Shown: one piece after another, positions 19,163 to 31,420 of the stretch | Layout: every line of letters begins with the position of its first letter | Numbering within the stretch: position 1 is the stretch's first letter | Source of the DNA: Anaeramoeba flamelloides | Taxonomy: Eukaryota > Metamonada > Anaeramoebidae | Assembly: GCA_027625915.1 (NCBI GenBank) | Contig: JANTQA010000023.1 | Location: 6,200,001-6,264,000 of the forward strand | Length of the DNA: 64,000 bases | Direction of reading: 5' to 3' | Notes under the pieces: generated by a model | What the model saw: only the letters and a program-made list of their open reading frames with translations | Database searches by the model: none | What the model was told of the DNA's origin: nothing | Program-made: the position numbers and the translations under genes

Positions 19163-22100
19163 TTGTTTAAATAAAAAAAAGAGATAAAATTTGAAAAAAA
19201 TGATCCAAATTACATTTTGAGATCTTAATATTTGTTAATATAAGGGGTGTAAAATTTACCAAAACTTGCTTTTAAGAAGTTATTAATTCATATAAACAAA
19301 CTTTTTTTATTAATGAATTCAATTTTAGGGAAGATTCTTTTTCATAGAATTTGACTTTTCGAATTCTTTCTTAAAAAAAACTTAAAAAATAAATTAATAT
19401 CTCATAGTATATCTATTTTGGCTAGAAAGTGATATATATGTTTTCCTTCCAGTTTTTTAGCCAATAAAACACTAAGATGCAAAATGCGTACAAAGATATT
19501 CTATTTAACTTGTGATAGATTACATTTTAAATAAGTTTTAAGGATATAAATTTCTTTGCTTAAAACATCTTCAAAAAAGTCTTTAATTTTTTTAAATTTC
19601 TTTAAACTTTTTTTAACATTTTAGTATCCTTTTTTGAAATCCCTTAAAAAATCCCTTAATATTTGTTTTAAATTTTTTACAAGCTTTAAAGAGGGTGCAA
19701 TAGAAGTTTTTACCTTATCCAAATTTTTATTTTAGGTCGAGGAAAGAAAAAAGTTACACAAGTCAATTGGGAAAGAAGTAACTCATTTGTATTCATTTAG
19801 TTTGGTTTATGGGAAAAGTTTTACTTAAAAATTTTTTCAATAAATAAGTTTTAAATAAATGATTTTTTCCGATTTTTACGTTATTTTTCTGATTAATTAA
19901 TCCTTTTTTGTTATTTTCTTCTTCTTAAGAATTGAATAGATGATTTATTGTTATACCAAAACATTAATTCTTGATTTTAAATGTAGAAAAATTTAATTTT
20001 TGTAAATAAATCTGATTGTTACTTAGAAAGAAGTGTGATATTCATTCTACTGGTCCTAAAACCAAAAATTTTTAAAATGTATTTTTGAATCAAATTATAG
20101 ATTTTATAATTTGAATAAAGATTTCTAAATACTCGATCAACTATAGATCGAAAGAAATATATTACTTGTTAGGTTGTTAATTATACATTTTTTGATAATC
20201 TCCTTTGAGAAAAAAAGCTATATTTTTAGGTAGAAGAATTTTTTTTCAAAAATTTCTTTTTTTGGTTTGCTTTTTGTTGTATTTTTTATTTAGATTTTTT
20301 TTTTTTTCATATAAGTACCACAAATATTGTGTTCACAAGTCGGAGTATAAGATATTGTCAAAACTTTTGTGTTTTATACTAAGTTATGACAGGGTGGATT
20401 ATAAGTAAACACCTATTCTATTCAGTGTATCTCAGTTGGGTGTATTTTATATGGTACTGTTTATAACCAGTTACTGGAAAAAAAAAAAAAATATGATCTA
20501 ATTCAGAGCAAGTTCTTTTAGTTAAACATCAAATAAGAACAAATTGAATAAATCTTAGATAAATTTGTTATTATATATCACCCGAACACCTTTTAAAACA
20601 ATTGGGATGGACCCAAACAAGTTTGAAAGGGTATGTTTATAGAAATGGTAAAATGTATAATCAAACCAACAAAAAAAAAAAAAATAAATAAATTAATGTC
20701 ATAATATAAAAACTTGGTGTTTTATAAAGTGATACCTAATAATATTGATAATAATAATAATAAATCTTTAAATTCTATATAATTTTTGATCTATGATCTC
20801 ATTTAATGCATTTTTTCCCTAAGTGTTTAATTTTGATTAAAGATATTTATTGCCCCCATTAAAAAAAAAAAATGTAATTCTGACCATTTTTCAGTTATAT
20901 TTAAATTGAGATGACTTTTTTTAAGAAATTCAATTTGTCTACAAATTAATAAATGGGTATTATTATATATTATATCTAAAAAAATTCTATCCAAACTTTT
21001 TTTATTATTTTTTTTATTTTTTTTTCTAATTCTATGGAAAGTATTTAAGTATTGATTTCTTCTTAAAAAAAAATGTTGTTTCTTTGAAAATTTTTACTAA
21101 TGGATTCAGATTATTAATAAAATTTTTATTATCTTTGAGGTTAGAAGAAGTTATAAAATAAGCTATTTAATAATTCTTTTTTCATTGTTTTAAATGTTTG
21201 AATAGAATATAATTTATAATCAAAATAAAAATATAAAAAAAACTAATCATATTTTTTTCAATCTATAAAATTTTTTTAGGTAGAACATTTAGCTTCCAAA
21301 TTTCTCACGTATTTAAAATTATATATAAAAAATTAAATGTAATCAAATAATTGATTAAAAAAAAAACATCTAAAGAATTAAAATCTTAAAATCAAAAATT
21401 GTAAAATTTAAATTGAAATAAAAAGAAAAATAAGATTTTTCTATTTTTTAAAAATTTTCTAGATCAGAAAAAATTTAGAAAAAAAATAAGATAACCAAAA
21501 TAAATATTAAAATTAGATCATTAAAATTAGAATTTAGTAAAAATAATTGTCAAGTATTAATAAAAAAGAAGAAAAAAATCCCAAATGTTACTCAAATTGG
21601 TAGTTCACTAAAATAATGAAAATTTTAAAAGGCATAAGCGAAAGAAAAAAAATAAATCTGATTACTTTCAAACATTAAATAAATAATTAAAAAAAAAAAT
21701 TAGGCAATTTAATATACAATTATTTTTTTTTTTTTGATATCTTTACGATACATTTCCTTAATTGAAAGATAGGATTTGTATCTACTTTTATAAACTTGTA
21801 CGGGTAGTTTTTTTTTTTTTTTTTTTTTCAAATTGTTATAGGAAGGAATATTTCAATAAAGTAAAACGATTTGGTTTTAAATTTTCCTGATATTAACAAT
21901 TGGTAACTATGTACTGACTTTTTTTAATTTCAGAGATTTTTTTCGTATCTAGGTTTTTTTTCAATACCAAAAAAAAGAATTTTTATTATTAACAGAGAAA
22001 TTAAAATTGTTCAACTTGCAATTATGAATTTGGAAGAATTCAAATTCTTGTTAAATTATAGTATAGTCATAGTAAAAATAGAAGGGATTTTTTCACAACT

Positions 22101-22887
22101 TTCTAAAGGTTTTCTGTTTGAAAAAAGTGAAATTTTTTTCAATTAAAACTTTATTAAAATTTCTTATTTTTATCTAGTGTGGATCAAATCCTTAAATAGT
22201 TGTAGAAGTTGGAACATGGGAAAAGTGCCGAATTTTAATAAAGTCCTCATATTTTTACAATAGAATCCCATAAAGTTTTAATTCTGACAAAATTGAAAAG
22301 ACTTTATTCTGGATTTCTTTTGTTTTTTAATTTTGATCTCTATTGAATTTATTTTGGTAAGATAAGAAAATTGGACAGTATAAGAACAAAAAAGCCCATT
22401 GAATAAAAATGATTGGTTGTGGGTAATAAAAGTCTTTTATTCAATAAACACATCAATAAAAAATCAACAAAATTTTTTGCAACTTTTCCAATACCATAAG
22501 ATATATCTCAAGTTAAATCATTTTCAAAACTTGATAAAATTAACAAATACTCAAAATTAGAACAAAAAAAGTTACACATGAACACCGATTCTATGTATGA
22601 GTGTTTTGTTATTAAAAGGGAATTTGGTCGGAATATTATTTTTTTTACCTCAAGTAAATGTAGGTATAGATCAAGCCAAAACTGAATGATCAAATGTCTT
22701 AATATCTCACATATTCTGAAATATCATCATTATGGTTTCTAATTTTTTTTACTGATTACTTTATTGTTATAAAAGATCAACTCTTGCTCATCTGTTCTAA
22801 ATCAAATATAAAGTTTTGTAGAAAAAAATCATTTTTTATTTCTTTTATTTTTAATCAAATCGAACAATCAAATTAAAAACAAATTAA
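19163..22887. other. Intergenic stretch, no supported gene
   Basis: This 3.7-kb stretch separates the divergent POP5 and RBBP4-like genes. It is AT-rich with many A or T homopolymers. A short open piece after an ATTTTAG acceptor near 19735 reads GRGKKKVTQVNWERSNS, which looks coding-like, but I can attach it to no gene. Open frames near 20205 and 22508 are rich in Phe/Ile and I do not support them. I found no inverted repeats with clear ends here. Confidence 0.5.
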
Positions 22888-23953
22888 ATGAGTAATAGAA
22901 AAAGTAAAAACCTACCACCTATACCCTTTATATTTCCTTGAACAAACTGATTTTTTTTTTTTTTTTGTTTTATTATTTTAATCCAATTTGAAAGGGGACA
23001 TTGATGACTTTGATAACAATGAATCAAAAAAAGATGAAACCATTGAACCAATTCTCCAACAAGGACTCGAATCCTTTCTTGGAGGGGGGTTATTTCAATC
23101 TTTAAGTGCCTTTGGAAATGACATTTCTCTGGATACTCTCTCGAAAACAGAAAAAGAAAACCAAAAAGAAAACCAAAAAGAAAAAGAAAAAGAAAAAGAA
23201 AAAGATGAAGATGACGATGACGAAGACGAAGACGACGATGAGGACGAAGATGAGGACGACGACGAAGATGAAGACAGTGAAGAAGATGAAGAACAAATTG
23301 AAATTGAACGAGACTGGAAAGAATGGAGACAAACTGCTGATCTAATTTATCATTTCAATTTTTATCAATATCTTGAGTCTGCTTCACTGACAGTAAGATG
23401 GATTCCTCACACCGAGGCGTAGGTTTTTTTCTTTCTTTTTTTTTCTTTTGAACAATTTTTTTATGAAGTGATCTAATTGAAGCACCTTGTATTTTGTTTA
23501 AAAAAATTAACAAAACCAAAAAAATCTTTATCTTTCATATTACCGTTATTTTTTTTTTTCAAATTAAATTAAATCAAAAAATTTTTTTTCTTTATCAAAC
23601 AGTACAATGGATCAGAAATTTATTTTAACAAATAGAGAATCACCATACCAACTTTATATTTCTTCTTTCACAATTCAATCAAACCAAACTGGATTTTTTG
23701 AAATCGATCAAGGTAAGTTTTTTCAATTGTTTTCCTTTTTAAAAGTAAACAAATTTCTTCAAGTCAACACGGTGTTTTGACAAAAAAGTTTTTAAGGCGT
23801 TCTGAAAATAGACCTATTGGGCTTTGAATACTCTTTTGATTATTTTTGTGATAATTCTGACAACTTTTTTATAATACTTTTTTAAAAATACACCACAGGC
23901 TTTTTTTTTAATTCGAAACCAAAACAAAAATTAATCACACCTTATGATATTTC

Positions 23954-23990
<37 letters not shown>

Positions 23991-26975
23991 TTAGACAATT
24001 CACTTACTTCAATTGAAAGAAAAATTAACGTCCCTTCGGAAATCAATAGAATTTCTCTTAATAAAGCAGATCCAAATATCTTGTCGGGAAAAACTGGTGA
24101 AGGAAAAATATTAATTTATGATTTAAACAAACCAAAAAATGAAGACGCCTTGATTGGGACCTGTGTAGGACATACAGCAGAAGGGTATTATTATTATTTT
24201 TTTTTTTATTTCTTTGAAATTATTTTTTCAAATCAATTCAAAATTTCCTTACAAAATATTCAAATTTGAAAATGTCTTTCTTTTTAACAAATTGTTTAGC
24301 TATGGAATTGATTGGAATAAAACAAAAAAAAATCAACTTTTAAGCGGGAGCTATGACAATTTAATAAATATTTATGATATTACTTCTGTTTCAAACGGAA
24401 TTATTAATCCAACCCAATCTATTAAGATCCATGATCAAAGTGTTGAAGTTTGATTTTTATTATTTTTTTCTAACTATATAATATTTTCACATTTCTCCTT
24501 TCTTTTTTTTTTTTGTTTTAATTTTGAATTTCGAATACTTTTTTTTCAATATACTGGATTCTTTCTCTTAAAAAAAAATAAAAACAAATATACCATTTAT
24601 ACAATATGATTAAATAAATCAATCATTTCATGAAATAATAATGAAAGAATTTAATAATTTTTGGAATTAAAAAAAAAAAGAACTTGATTTTTGTTTTTTA
24701 ATCAAAAAAATCAATTAGCACTTAAGTTGGACGTATACTTTTTGTTGAAAAATAAATTGAACAAAATTTTTATTTAACTTTCCCTAAAAGATTTAATAGA
24801 TCTATGTAAAATTTAAACTATTTAATCCAATTAAACCTTGTTTATATTTTGAATTTCACCTTTTTAGAATTTGATACTTTGAAAATTTATATTATAATTC
24901 TTGCGTTGTGATTATTGAGGAAAACTTGCTGAAAATTTTTTTCAATTTATTTTTCAATTAACAGTATTCGTTCGTATGATTATTTTTATATAAAAATAAG
25001 ACAAGTTAGAACATCATTAAACGCATTGTTAAAATAAAAATATATTCAATTAAAAGTGATTAGAATGAAAATATCAAAAAGATTTGAGAAAAGTTTTTAT
25101 CCAAATGAAAAAAAAAAAAAAAAATATTAAAAACAAAATGTTAATGGAAATTTTACAAAAGTTGAAAATTTCCAAAAAACCATCTCTTGATAATATATTA
25201 TATCCAATTTCACTAAACCCTTCCTATCTTAATAAACCATTTCCATCATATTTTATCCTATTATTATTATTATTATTATAATTATTTTTATTATTATTAT
25301 CATTATTATATTAGGATGTTGAATGGTATCCACATAACGAAAATATGTTTGGAAGTGTTTCTGATGATAAAACTTTGAAGATGTATGATCTGCGTGAAAA
25401 GAAAGGAACAACAACTGTTATTAATCACAAAGATGAGACCAATTCCCTAAATTTTCACCCAATTCGAGAAGAATTTGTAATTACTGGTAGCTCTGATAAT
25501 GTAAAAAAATTTTTTTCTATATTTAATTTTTTTTTATTTTGATTTATTTAAAAACAAACTCTGTTTCTGTCGATGTTACCCAAGCAAAAAAAAAAAAAAA
25601 AAATAAAATATTTTATTTCAAAAAATGGTTTTAGCAATTCAAGAATCACAATAATTTAAACTTTCTGCTACGATGCTTTTGATATTTATTAAATTTCCAC
25701 AAATCTAAAAAAAAAAAATTAAACCAAAAATTAAAAAAATGATTTTTAAAATTGAACAAAATAACGATGTTCACTTTTGTGTTTATTATCGATGGGATTT
25801 AAAATAAAAAGAAAGTTATTTCGAAACCATTTTTAATATAAGCTATTTGTCTGACCCCCCTTCTTTTTGAATTACTAACTGAATTCTCTTATCCATCGAT
25901 TTAATCAAAATTTCCAAGTTTCCCATTTCAAAATTTCCCACACATTATAGAGTATCGCTATAAAATCTTCAATGTGTGTTGGTCTGTTTGTTTTTTTCGA
26001 GATATGAATCCACAATTATCCATAAGTTCTCAATTGGTGTTAAATCGGGTGATTTCGGATGACCGTGGTCGAATATTTAACATATTTTTATGAAATAATT
26101 TCTTGAAAATTTTAAAGTAACTGTGCAGCTGTTCTTGTTATTTAAGACTTGTGTAATTTAACACAAAAAATCCTATTTTTCAGGGGTTGTCAAACAATAA
26201 TCAATCCGATATATTTCAAGTAAAAGAAAGAACAATTGAAAATGTCAACATGTTTAAAATAAAGGGTGCACAAAATCCACTGAAAACACGATATTTTTTT
26301 TTATTTCACTCCATTATCATACCAATCTTCCTAATTACTTATCCTTTTATATCTTATATATTTTTAAAAATTTTCTTTTATTTAAATCACTTTTATTAGA
26401 TGTCATATCTATGGGATATTAGAAAACCCCTCGATAATATTCATTGTTTTGCATCCCACACAGATAGTGTATATAAAGTTTCATGGTATCCAGGTGGAGA
26501 AACATTCTTTGCAAGTTCATCAGATGATCGTAAAATAATTTTATGGGATATTTCCAAAATTGGTGATGAACAATCGGAATTAGATGCTGACGAAGGACCA
26601 CCAGAATTACAAGTAAGTCAAAATATAATTAACCAATTATTATCATAATCTTCATAAAATCAAAATTCAAGCAAAATGAATCACTTATCATTTTGATTTA
26701 ATTCTTCTTCTTATTATTATTAACCTGAAATTTTCTAAAAACACAATTAATATCTCTTCTTTTATTTTTTATTTAAATTTTAGTTTACACATAATGGACA
26801 TAAATCAGTTGTTCGAGACTTCACATGGTGTTCAGCTTTTGATTGGACCATTGCGAGTGTGGATGACGATTCAGTTTTTCAAATCTTTGCAGTGAACCCT
26901 CAAGTTTTTATAGACGATCTTTGTGAATTTGAAGACGATCAATTAGAATACTTCCCTTCTGATGATTTTGATTAA
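22888..26975 (+). CDS. RBBP4/MSI1-like histone-binding WD40 protein (eight exons)
   Basis: Predicted exons: 22888-22903, 22995-23418, 23603-23712, 23995-24184, 24300-24447, 25315-25500, 26400-26612, 26784-26975, giving 492 residues with all phases closing. Introns have GT-AG ends. Family marks are an N-terminal helix (ERDWKEWRQTADLIYHF), WD repeats ending IYDIT, MYDLR, LWDIRKP and LWDISKI, and the loop IGDEQSELDADEGPPELQ followed by FTHNGHKSVVRDFTW. In RBBP4/7 this loop helps hold the histone H4 helix. Such proteins serve CAF-1, HAT1, PRC2 and deacetylase complexes. GRWD1 is less likely, because the IG.EQ...DGPPEL loop is RBBP4-type. Oddities are an acidic Lys/Glu then Asp/Glu insertion at about residues 57-103, before the helix, and a Tc1 relic in intron 6. 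Confidence 0.9.
25843..26170 (-). mobile_element. Tc1/mariner transposase relic in WD40 intron 6
   Basis: On the minus strand the intron encodes the end of a Tc1-type DDE transposase. Visible parts are QEQLHSYFKIFKKLFHKN (from the QDN...H segment), then SPDLTPIENLWIIV (the motif carrying the final catalytic acid region), then IKSMDKRIQLVIQKEGGSDK followed by a stop at 25843. At least two frame changes and in-frame stops show it is dead. The N-terminal part and clear terminal repeats were not found. Flanking 25555-25842 and 26171-26399 may be further remnants. It is antisense to the host gene. Confidence 0.8.
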
Positions 26976-28339
26976 AATCAATTTTTATTATTATTTCTTA
27001 TTTTTTCATAATTCAATTTTTTCTTATTTTTAAATTTGAATTTTTATTTATTTATTAATTATTAATAATTATCTAATTTTAAATAAATCTTAAATAAATC
27101 AATTTATTTATTTTTGCTATTACTATTTTTAAATTTTTTTAAATTTTTTTTTTAATAAAAAATAAACTTTTATTCAAAAATATTGACCCACTTGATAATG
27201 TTATTAGAAAGGGTTACTCTGTCAAGTTTTATCCAATATTTTTAATTCAAACCAATAAAAAATTTCAATAGTTATGAAAATTATTTTTTCTTATTGTTTC
27301 AAACTTTATTTATCAACTTTGTTTCTTTCAAAGGTGAATAATATTTTTGCCAAATTTCATTTTTTTTAAAACAGCTATACATTAGAATATTTGAGGCAAA
27401 AATATTTATTTTCACAAAATTATCATTTTTTAGATTCTTTATTATTCAAATAAACATTAGTTTATGGACGCACTTTTTACAATCCAAATTCCTTAGATAT
27501 TCTAACAAATTTTTTTTTTAATTTATCTTTAATCCTCTATGATAATGAGAGACAGTCACTTAATACAAAATAAGGTTAAAATAATAATAATAATAAATAT
27601 TCCTATATCTTTTATTTTTTAAATTATTTATTGTTAATTCTTCTTGATTTCTTCTTAATCTAAATCAAATTTTACTCATTTTTCATTAAGGAAAAGAAAT
27701 CATATACTTGTTGAAATGTTGTTTCATAAAATAAGAAAATGAATTTTTTGGACCTTCCTTTAATAATATTAGAGAAATAATATCCTAATTATAAAAAAAA
27801 AAACTTCAAAAACGTATATATGTATATATATATATAAACAAAAATTCAAAATAAATGACCCACCTTATATTTCAATTTTGAATTGCTTTTGTATCTTTTT
27901 GAAGTTTTTCACATCACAATGAAAAGTTTGCAAATAAATCATTTTTTCTCTTTTTTATTTTTTCAAAAGTGTTTTGTTAAAATGGAAAATGAAAATGAAA
28001 AATTTGAAAGAAGTAACAGATGAATTATGGAAAAATTGGTTTCAAATATATCAAAGAGATTAGATTTAGTTATTCAAATGGAAGGAGAATCGATAAATGG
28101 GTTTTATTAATTTTTAAAAAAATTTTTTTTCATGTAATGCTTCATTCAAAATAAATGTCTCAATTTTTTTTAAAATTTTTTTTTAACTTTTTTTATTTTA
28201 TTTTTTGAAGAAAAACAAATAACCCTGGAGAGTGAACCAAATACTAAAATAAAAATTTTGATATTATAATAGATAACTACAAGTATTAAAAATATTTTTC
28301 TTTAAATTTTGATTTTTGATGTGCCAATGATTTTGAATG

Positions 28340-28396
<57 letters not shown>

Positions 28397-29079
28397 TTTA
28401 TCTTAATGAAATCAATTATATTATTCAAAATATGAGGTAAGTGTTTCTAATTTTATTTTATTTTATTTTTAAGAGGTTTTCTTTGATATTTTGAGTGAAT
28501 TTATCAGCACTTGATGGAGCAAGATTTTAATACTAAATTAATTTTGGTTCCCAAACTTCTTTAACTGATAAGTTATTATTTTTTTACATGCCTTTTTAAT
28601 TTTTTTTTGATTTATTTTTTTTATATTTTTCAACTATCTCTTCGAAAAGAAAATGAGGATAAGTAAATCTATAAAATATTCACCAAAAACAAGTAAAATT
28701 AGTTTTATTAAAAAATGGGCCTAATGATATTCGTAATAACTTTCCATAAAAAAACTTATTTACATTTTTAACTATATTATGCATTTTTTAATTCTCATAA
28801 AAAAGGTATAAACTTCATCAATTGTTTTAGATCAGTTGAAAATTCAACTTTAAATCGAAAAAATTAAAAAGTTTAAATGATTTTTTCAAATGGTTATCAG
28901 TTGTAAAAAAAATTGTTGGATGGTAAAATATTATTTTATATTTACAAAAAATAAAAAATTCTTTCAAGAAAAAAAAAAACAAATAAAATTGCTCAAATAC
29001 TTTTTATTTGAATTTAAAATTGATCTAATTTATTTTTAAAATCATTTTTATCTTTTAAATTTCAATATTTTTTTTTTTT
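26976..29079. other. Intergenic stretch, mostly featureless
   Basis: AT-rich flank downstream of the WD40 gene. A coding-like patch lies at 27982-28110: three overlapping frames read MENENEKFERSNR, LKEVTDELWKNWFQIYQRD and MEKLVSNISKRLDLVIQMEG. No single frame stays open, so it may be a broken gene or a first exon I cannot place. Nothing else is supported except the microsatellite at 28346. Confidence 0.4.
28346..28396. repeat. Compound microsatellite (AT)n(GT)n
   Basis: About 15 AT units run directly into about 10 GT units. Simple sequence, probably length-variable. The same AT-then-GT order recurs at 30727-30858. Confidence 0.95.
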
Positions 29080-29282
29080 AACAGTCGGTTTCACTTTTAA
29101 GGCACAAACTTTCAACGAAATTTAAGGAACAAAAAAATCTCAAATTAAGGCACAAAATTTGGAATTTTTTTGTTTACAATTTATTTTTACTAGAATTTGA
29201 ATTTTGTACTTTAATTTGAGATTTTTTTTGTGCCTTAAATTTTGTTGAAAGTTTGAACCTTAAAAGTGAAACTGACTGTAGT
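29080..29282. mobile_element. Palindromic MITE with TTAAGGCACAAA motifs, copy 2
   Basis: It has the same structure and length as 5942-6146: CAGTCGGTTTCACTTTTAAGG at the left and its complement, ending GAAACTGACTGTAGT, at the right. The inner arms share AAATCTCAAATTAAGGCACA. It lies between genes, outside any intron that I predict. Confidence 0.8.
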
Positions 29283-29549
29283 CTTTTGCTGAAATCCCGT
29301 TTTATATAAATCAAAAATAAAAATTACGGGCAAACTTATTATTATTCTTTTTTCTTTTATCATTTTTCTTTCAAAAAATAAAATTTTTCTACTAAGCTAT
29401 TCCCAATAAAGTGAGGTAAATTTATTTTAAAATATATCTCTTAAACTCAATATTTAAAAAAAAATAATTAAATACCCAAAATCATTAACAACTATTTATA
29501 GATTCTTGATAATAATTCAATTTGTTTCTTAATAGTATTGTATTACATA

Positions 29550-29985
29550 AATAAAAGGGATTAAATATTCTGATCTCGTTTTTTCTGATATTTTTAGGTG
29601 TTAAAATTGATATTTATTGTTTTCTTTTTGATTGAAACAACCGTTTTCATAACTTGTTTAATCACAATCAATTTTCAAATAGAATTAAAAACCTATAAAT
29701 GTATTTTATTATTTAAAAAATCATTTGAACTCTTTCGATATTTCCAGTTTTTTATTGAAATTGGTCGTACATTTTTTTCACCAAAAAAGTGCAATTTTTT
29801 TTTTCATTTTTTGGAAATATTTCTGAAACATATTTTGAAATAAATATCTTAGCCATTTATTCAATTGGTATTAATATTAAACTTAATTTGGTATCATCAA
29901 TTAATGAATACTACAGCTAACAAGATGATTTTTTATGAAATGTAAAAAAAATGTCCAACTTTTTTGGAAATACCTTATATTTATA
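29550..29985. repeat. Dispersed repeat with an 81-codon open frame, inverted copy at 58245-58680
   Basis: The plus strand here and the minus strand at 58245-58680 are colinear for about 430 bp. Each carries an 81-codon open frame with matching segments IELKTYKCILLFKKSF / IELKTYNYILLFKKSF and FQFFIEIGRTFFSPKK / FQFFIEIGHTFFSPKK. The 3' end ATGTCCAACTTTTTTGGAAA resembles a Tc1-type terminus. I do not claim a real protein, because the frame may simply reflect shared DNA. Confidence 0.6.
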
Positions 29986-30726
29986 TTTATTAATCTATTT
30001 AGTTATTATCTCTAAATACTTTAGTAAAATACATTATTATTCAAAAAAAAAAAAAAAAATTAAACAAATTTTTTTTCTGATGAAAAATATGTCCCTATTT
30101 TTGAAATTTAGCTTATATATATATATATATATATATATCTTTAATTGATACCTGAATTGAATAATACAAATGATTTTAATAATATAATTTTCAAATTATA
30201 TATAACCAGATTCTAAGTTAATGAATATTATCAATTAATCTAGATTATTTTTGCTTTTTTTCGATTATAAAATAAATTGGAAATTATTTCTAATTAAATA
30301 CATATATATTTAATCTCTTTTAAACATCTTTAAATTCACCTTTAATATTTTATTAATCGATAATCCAAAAAGGATTATTTCATTAATTAAAATTAATTTT
30401 TCGTTTAATAGGATTTTCAAAATTGTCAAAATTTAATATTATACTATCAAAAAACATTTGAAAACTTTTAGTTATTGATAATATTTTTTTCAAAAAAGAA
30501 AGGTAAAATAAAAAAAATATTATAGATGACAATGAATTTCATTAATATCCACAAAGCCCTATACCTTAAAAATAATTTTATAAAAAAATTTGAATAATTT
30601 TATTTAAAGAAATTATTTTAATGTTTTTAGATTTTTTTTAAATTGGCTGAATCAAAACATGGTTATATCTAATTTTTTAATATAAGTTTATATCATTTTC
30701 ATTTTCATTATTGGATTTTATCTGAT

Positions 30727-30858
<132 letters not shown>

Positions 30859-31169
30859 ACAAAAAAAAGACTGCAAATAGATATCATCTTTTTTTTTTGA
30901 ATCACAAATGTTGACTTCTGAATAAATTCCCAACAAGGTACAATTAGTTTATATAAAATATTTTGAGAATAAAAACTATCCTTCTAGTGTTTTTTTTTAT
31001 TTAAATCAAAAATGATTTTTAGGTCGTAAATCTAAAACAGTTTTGAATTTAGGAAAATTAAAATTTGAAAACAAATCTTGGGTGGGTTGAAGAATTGTGT
31101 TTCTCTTGTGATTGTGTTGGACATTCTTGGTACCCAGATTTGTGACTACGATAAATTCAAAAAAATCAC

Positions 31170-31420
31170 AAACAATTTTTAGTTCAATTTCCATTTTTGT
31201 TTAAATCTTGTAAACTCCACTTTTAAAGAATTCCACATAAAACAGTTCTTGAAAAAGAATTTATAAAGGACTAACTAATTTACAATGTTTCTTAACATTT
31301 AAACCAATAAAATACTTTAAATCAAAGCCAAAGTAAAAAATTTTACTAAATAAAAATGAAAAATGAACTAAAAATTTTCAAACATCTATTTGAATTTATC
31401 AGTACTAATAAATTTTCCAA
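31170..31420. repeat. Dispersed repeat, related to 2560-2800
   Basis: Begins TAGTTCAATTTCCATTTTTG and is colinear with 2560-2800, although diverged. From 31421 to 33378 I see AT-rich sequence with no gene that I can support. Confidence 0.45.

Noticed and set aside
23102-23345. Frames on both strands over the acidic tract of the WD40 gene
   Set aside because: Shadows of the GAA/GAC repeat; the WD40 frame joins correctly to its neighbours.
28346-28396. Possible telomere-like or CRISPR-like array from short repeated units
   Set aside because: A plain dinucleotide repeat with no spacers and no telomere-type unit.
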